Part shown: piece by piece, positions 48,746 to 51,815 of the stretch
Numbering within the stretch: position 1 is the first letter of the stretch
Layout: the number at the start of each line of letters is the position of its first letter
Assembly (NCBI GenBank): GCA_964351365.1
Contig: CAYGNP010000019.1
Coordinates: forward strand, 1 to 51,815
Length of the DNA: 51,815 nucleotides
DNA from: UBA1672 sp964351365
GTDB lineage: Bacteria; Pseudomonadota; Alphaproteobacteria; Micavibrionales; Micavibrionaceae
Reading direction: 5' to 3'
Notes under the pieces: model-generated
The model's database searches: none
The model's input: the letters and a program-made list of their open reading frames with translations, nothing else
Told to the model about the DNA's origin: nothing
Made by a program: the position numbers and the translations under genes

Positions 48746-49184
48746 CTTGGATACTAAAGATAAATTGACCAAGCAACTGCTCCAGATTTTGCGGCGCCTG
48801 TGTATATTGAATAAGCCCGCCCGGCGCGAGTTTTTCCTCATCTGCTCCCGGCTCCAGGGCAAGATACTGCCCCCCCAATAGGCTTTCACTGCTGATCAGC
48901 GCCGCTGTGTCGGTCGGAATGTTATACCCATCACGGATCGTCATATGAACACGTGCCAAATACGTATCAGCCATCAGCTCCACATCCGAAACACTGCCCA
49001 CTTTTACGCCGCTAATCTGCACATCGTCACCGGGCTTAAGGCCCCCGACACTTGAGAAATCCGCCATAATCTGATACCCGCCATTATTACCGACATCGGC
49101 GGTTTTCAGGCTGTAAATCAGGAACGCTGCGGCCACGAGAACGACCAAAGCCCCTAAAACTGTTTCTGCGATACTACGTTTCAT
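48729..49184 (-). CDS. mlaD: MlaD-like lipid-transport protein
   Basis: A 151-aa MCE-domain protein: N-terminal membrane anchor (ETVLGALVVLVAAAFLIYSL), then the MCE core (YQIMADFSSVGGLKPGDDVQISGVKVGSVSDVELM, RVHMTIRDGYNIPTDTAALISSESLLGGQYLALEPG). It is the substrate-binding hexamer of the Mla system that moves phospholipids between membranes. Its 3' end overlaps the start of the DUF2155 gene by 17 bases. No mlaE/mlaF is nearby. Confidence 0.9.
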   Translation of the reverse strand: MKRSIAETVLGALVVLVAAAFLIYSLKTADVGNNGGYQIMADFSSVGGLKPGDDVQISGVKVGSVSDVELMADTYLARVHMTIRDGYNIPTDTAALISSESLLGGQYLALEPGADEEKLAPGGLIQYTQAPQNLEQLLGQFIFSIQDEKKE

Positions 49185-49258
49185 ATATCTTATCTCTCAA
49201 AGCTATCAGGCCACTAATATGAAGGTTTACAAGCGCGAAGTCTATACGGTTTTTGCTT

Positions 49259-49654
49259 TTACTCACTAGGCCTCCAGGCCTCGTAATCACCTGTTGCAGG
49301 CGGGCGTTTGCCACCGGACAGGATATGGCCGGGCGGGCGGTATGCATGGTTCGTCCCCGTCATATTCGGAACATGCGGCTTCTGCCAAACCCTGCGGTAT
49401 GACGGCGCGCTGCCATCGGGCACAACATCAGTTTGGTAATGCAGCCATCCATGCCACTCAGGTGGTACTTTACTCGCCTCTGGCACGCCCTTATACATCA
49501 CCCAACGGCGCGGGCGGTTATACCCTGCGCGCGCAGGAGCCTCGTAATATCTATTTCCCGTCTGATCCACGCCAATTTTCTTCCCCCGCGATGTCAGCGT
49601 GAACAAAGAAATATGCGCGGGCGATAAAACGCCCAGAAAACTAAAAAATCCCAT
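49259..49654 (-). CDS. NDUFA12-type complex I accessory subunit
   Basis: A 131-aa protein of the NDUFA12/B17.2 family, an accessory subunit of NADH:ubiquinone oxidoreductase that alphaproteobacteria share with mitochondria. Signatures are GVDQTGNRYYE, RRWVMYKGVPEASKVPPEWHGWLHYQTD and the closing YEAWRPSE. There is an Arg/Pro/Gly-rich C-terminus. Adjacency to mlaD and DUF2155 is characteristic of Alphaproteobacteria. Confidence 0.93.
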   Translation of the reverse strand: MGFFSFLGVLSPAHISLFTLTSRGKKIGVDQTGNRYYEAPARAGYNRPRRWVMYKGVPEASKVPPEWHGWLHYQTDVVPDGSAPSYRRVWQKPHVPNMTGTNHAYRPPGHILSGGKRPPATGDYEAWRPSE

Positions 49655-49739
49655 AGCCTTTAAAAATACCTTTTATTGATCACCGTAATTCTGTAAGCAA
49701 GTATGGCAGAGGATAAAGCAATCGAAAAGGGCAAAACGC

Positions 49740-50201
49740 ATGACACTGGAAACAAAACTCAAAGAACTCGGATTATCCCTCCCCAAAGTTGCCGCCCCTG
49801 CTGCCAATTACGTACCCTACGTCATCAGCGGCAAGATGGTCTTTGTCTCCGGCCAGATCCCGTTCTTAAATGGCGAAAAAATGCATATTGGCCGCGTTGG
49901 TGAAAATCTGGACGTGGAGGAGGGCGCCGCCGCCGCACAGGCCTGCGCACTCAATATCCTGGCACAAGTCAACGAAGCCGCTGGCGGAGATTGGTCGCGG
50001 GTTAAACGCTGCGTAAAACTTGGTGGCTTCGTCAATTCAACGCCCGATTTCACCGCCCAGCCCACAGTCATTAATGGCGCCTCAAACTTGATTGCAGATG
50101 TCATGGGTGATGCCGGAAAACACGCGCGCTTCGCCGTCAGCGCGCCGTCTCTGCCTTTGGGCGTGGCTGTTGAAATTGATGCGATATTTGAACTGAACTG
50201 A
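49740..50201 (+). CDS. RidA-family protein
   Basis: A 153-aa RidA/YjgF-like protein that may hydrolyse reactive enamine/imine intermediates. It has YVPYVISGKMVFVSGQIPFLNG, an ACALNILAQVNEAAGGDWSRVKRCVKLGGFVNS core and a closing GHARFAVSAPSLPLGVAVEIDAIFEL-like stretch with RFAVS. The catalytic Arg of canonical RidA (in NxR) corresponds to the region HARFAV. The 153-aa length fits the YjgH/RidA-like branch. Its stop overlaps the start of the next gene (TGATG). Confidence 0.88.
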   Translation: MTLETKLKELGLSLPKVAAPAANYVPYVISGKMVFVSGQIPFLNGEKMHIGRVGENLDVEEGAAAAQACALNILAQVNEAAGGDWSRVKRCVKLGGFVNSTPDFTAQPTVINGASNLIADVMGDAGKHARFAVSAPSLPLGVAVEIDAIFELN

Positions 50202-50902
50202 TGCACGCGCTCCTTGCTCTCATAATGCTAATCATCTGCGCGCCCGCGAGTGCTCAAACCCCGAATCTCACCGTTGAACAAAAAGAATTCATCACACTCT
50301 ACAAAAAAATTGCTGCAGCAAAAGATAAGAAAAACTACCTTAACCTCATCCACCCAGAGGTCAGAGCCTGTATGTCACAAAGCCACCAGATTTACGTACA
50401 GGATGATTTCTGGGAAAAAGCCGTCAGTCTTGAAAACATCGACATAAACACGATCACCATCCACGAAATCGACCTCCCGACATTAGAGTCAGAAATTCAA
50501 CATTTTTACCGGGATAAGGCCTTTTTATCCGTGCAGCCCCAGCACGAGCTGAGTGCCTATATCGATCCGCCAAAAACTCCCGATACTTGCGCCCGCAAAC
50601 CACCCGCAAAGCATGTCAAAATCCCCATTGCCTTTTATAACGGCAAATGGTACGAGGTTTTGCCCTGCGGTAAAAATGATCTTGAATCTTTTCTCGCCAA
50701 ACAGCTCGCCGCAAAACAGGAACAGGAAACCCGCGTAGTTAGTCTCTATAACGCCTTGGATAAAACCATTTGGAACGATATCGACCCGCTGCTCACCAAA
50801 GATCATAATCTCGAAAAAGCGGCAATCACTTTGCAGCAAAAAGAAAAATTATCGCGCACCATGGCGGGAATCTTGATCGAGAAACGTTGCGATAATCTCT
50901 AA
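50201..50902 (+). CDS. Exported protein of unknown function, 233 aa
   Basis: A 233-residue protein with a signal peptide (ALLALIMLIICAPASAQ, cleavage near residue 19), then a mainly helical charged body (EFITLYKKIAAAKDKKNYLNLIHPEVRACM, LESFLAKQLAAKQEQETRVVSLYNAL). It has four cysteines (C57 region, CARK, PCGK, RCDN) and a WYEVLPCGKND segment. I recognise no family. It begins within the RidA stop codon and is thus co-translated with it. It overlaps the convergent receiver gene by four bases. Confidence 0.65.
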   Translation: MHALLALIMLIICAPASAQTPNLTVEQKEFITLYKKIAAAKDKKNYLNLIHPEVRACMSQSHQIYVQDDFWEKAVSLENIDINTITIHEIDLPTLESEIQHFYRDKAFLSVQPQHELSAYIDPPKTPDTCARKPPAKHVKIPIAFYNGKWYEVLPCGKNDLESFLAKQLAAKQEQETRVVSLYNALDKTIWNDIDPLLTKDHNLEKAAITLQQKEKLSRTMAGILIEKRCDNL

Positions 50903-51282
50903 CGCTTATACCGCGCAAGAATTTTAGCTACAATCTCAATCAATCGCTCCGGCTCAACCGGTTTTTTCAACAATTGCACAACCCCAAGCTCGTTTGCTTT
51001 GACAAGAACATCACTCGCATCATCTCCTGTGATAATCGCAACCGGAATTTTTAAGCTCTTTAAAGTTAAACGTTGCACAAACTCAAACCCGCCCATCGGC
51101 TCCATATTCAAATCCACAAGCGCAAGATCAATCTTGTTCTCACCGATAACCCGCAGCGCATCTTCACCATCAATAGCAGTAAGAACCTTATATCCCTTTG
51201 TCTCCAAAATACTGCACATCAATTTGCGACTCATATCATTATCTTCGACAATTAAAATCTGAGCAGGTTTTTGTGTACTCAT
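50899..51282 (-). CDS. CheY-like single-domain response regulator
   Basis: A 127-aa receiver with the acidic pocket (ILIVEDNDMSRKLM), phosphoacceptor aspartate in LALVDLNMEPMGGFEF, switch threonine region (VAIITGDDAS) and lysine (LLKKPVEPERL). It has no output domain. It likely passes phosphate or binds a partner. AGAGG precedes the ATG. No kinase is adjacent. Confidence 0.9.
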   Translation of the reverse strand: MSTQKPAQILIVEDNDMSRKLMCSILETKGYKVLTAIDGEDALRVIGENKIDLALVDLNMEPMGGFEFVQRLTLKSLKIPVAIITGDDASDVLVKANELGVVQLLKKPVEPERLIEIVAKILARYKR

Positions 51283-51332
51283 AAGACTATACCTCTGTTA
51301 CCAAGTAAAAACTTCATGCTAGACTATCATAC

Positions 51333-51815
51333 ATGAACAGTAAAAAGACCATAATGAAAAAACCTTATAAGCTGAATGCACAAAGCGGAAACGTGATGGT
51401 ATATATTTTGATTGCCGTTGCCTTGTTTGCGGCACTCGGTGGGGTTGTCGCCAATATGATGCGCCAGTCCGGCAGCTCAATCGGCGGAGAAAAACAGGGG
51501 ATTTATGCTGGCGAAATTATCTCTTACGCACAAAATATCCGCAACACGGTTCAGAATTTGCGCATCTCAAATGGCTGTGCCGATACAGACATCAGCTTCG
51601 AAAACCCTATCGTTGACGGCTACGAACATACCCCATCTGGCAATGAGAATTGTCAGGTCTTTGGCAGCGCAGGAGGTAACGCGTATGTCATCCCCAATCC
51701 CGACTGGCTGGATGACAGCCATACCGGACAGAGCACATACGGCGACTATGTTTTTACCCAAAACACCCCGATCAGCGGAATAGCGCAAGATACAAATGGC
51801 GGTGACGGCAACGAT
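51333..51815 (+). CDS. Prepilin-like exported protein, truncated by window end
   Basis: From ATG 51333 (or the in-frame ATG 51354) an open frame runs to the window edge. It begins basic (KKPYKLNAQSGN) and continues with a hydrophobic helix (VMVYILIAVALFAALGGVVA) directly after a Gly. This is like the leader and first helix of type IV pilin or pseudopilin proteins. A polar, Asn/Gly/Ser-rich domain with at least two cysteines follows (NGCADTDIS, NENCQVFGS). It may be a surface pilus or secretion subunit. No clear ribosome site is seen. The C-terminus lies outside the window. Confidence 0.65.
   Translation, partial: MNSKKTIMKKPYKLNAQSGNVMVYILIAVALFAALGGVVANMMRQSGSSIGGEKQGIYAGEIISYAQNIRNTVQNLRISNGCADTDISFENPIVDGYEHTPSGNENCQVFGSAGGNAYVIPNPDWLDDSHTGQSTYGDYVFTQNTPISGIAQDTNGGDGND

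Noticed and set aside
49703..49903. 66-aa frame overlapping the RidA gene start
   Set aside because: It runs through the RidA gene in another frame; RidA motifs are clear and have their own ribosome site.

Overview
The window reads as a chromosomal segment of an alphaproteobacterium. The evidence is an NDUFA12-type complex I accessory gene next to mlaD, a DUF2155 gene, aat, accC, accB and aroQ (an order common in Alphaproteobacteria); seven promoter-like sites of the EcfG general-stress type (GGAAC-N16/17-CGTT or near versions); a probable SAM-II riboswitch before metE; and an entericidin/CsbD/DUF1328/PRC-barrel stress gene set. A position near Micavibrio-like or Rhodospirillales-like lineages is only a guess. 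No CRISPR array, insertion sequence, prophage or rRNA was seen. One tRNA (Tyr, anticodon GTA) is present.

Layout. (1) 222-6413: a tightly coupled forward operon encoding a lysine 2,3-aminomutase-like radical SAM enzyme, a small SET-domain protein, two D-Ala-D-Ala-ligase-like ATP-grasp enzymes and a GNAT / acetylpolyamine-amidohydrolase (HDAC-fold) / GNAT triple fusion. This is the strongest candidate for an undescribed pathway. A 28-codon remnant of an ATP-grasp start lies between kamA and SET. (2) 6470-20104: a stress and envelope island with calcium-binding EF-hand, DUF2383, PRC-barrel, DUF2254, metallophosphoesterase, ExoD, lipid kinase, MscS, several microproteins (23, 45, 57, 58 aa), entericidin, CsbD, an OmpR-type regulator, an EcfG-like sigma factor and a hybrid histidine kinase. 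The EcfG-like sites sit before many of these, so the island looks like a local general-stress regulon. PhyR and NepR are not in the window. (3) 20154-20560: a decayed class 3 lipase fragment, then tRNA-Tyr, rlmB, a promoter-to-terminator non-coding interval, rsuA-like and polA. (4) 25604-25845: a second non-coding interval with a tandem upstream repeat, a sigma70-like promoter and hairpins that expose CCnCACACA loops. It is a candidate small RNA. (5) 25856-40103: DUF3147, yaaA, an OafA-type acyltransferase, guaA carrying an in-frame palindromic-repeat insertion, metF, a Tat-exported protein, the SAM-II element and metE, a pair of diverged paralogues of unknown function, an RsmB-family methyltransferase, a TauE/SafE transporter, an AhpD-like protein and guaB. 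(6) 40250-51815: rlmE, an M48/TPR periplasmic protease, two DsbA-like oxidoreductases, aroQ-accB-accC, a flavin reductase, aat, the DUF2155/mlaD/NDUFA12 block, a RidA protein, a secreted unknown, a CheY-like receiver and a prepilin-like gene cut by the window end.

Functional links. metF and metE supply and use methyl-tetrahydrofolate for methionine, under probable SAM control. guaB and guaA make GMP. aroQ, accB and accC are a housekeeping trio (shikimate pathway and acetyl-CoA carboxylase). The M48 protease and the DsbA pair act on periplasmic protein quality. The stress island combines sensing (kinase, regulator, sigma) with envelope and osmotic outputs (MscS, lipid kinase, PRC-barrel, entericidin). 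Functions were assigned by reading motifs by eye, without any database search.
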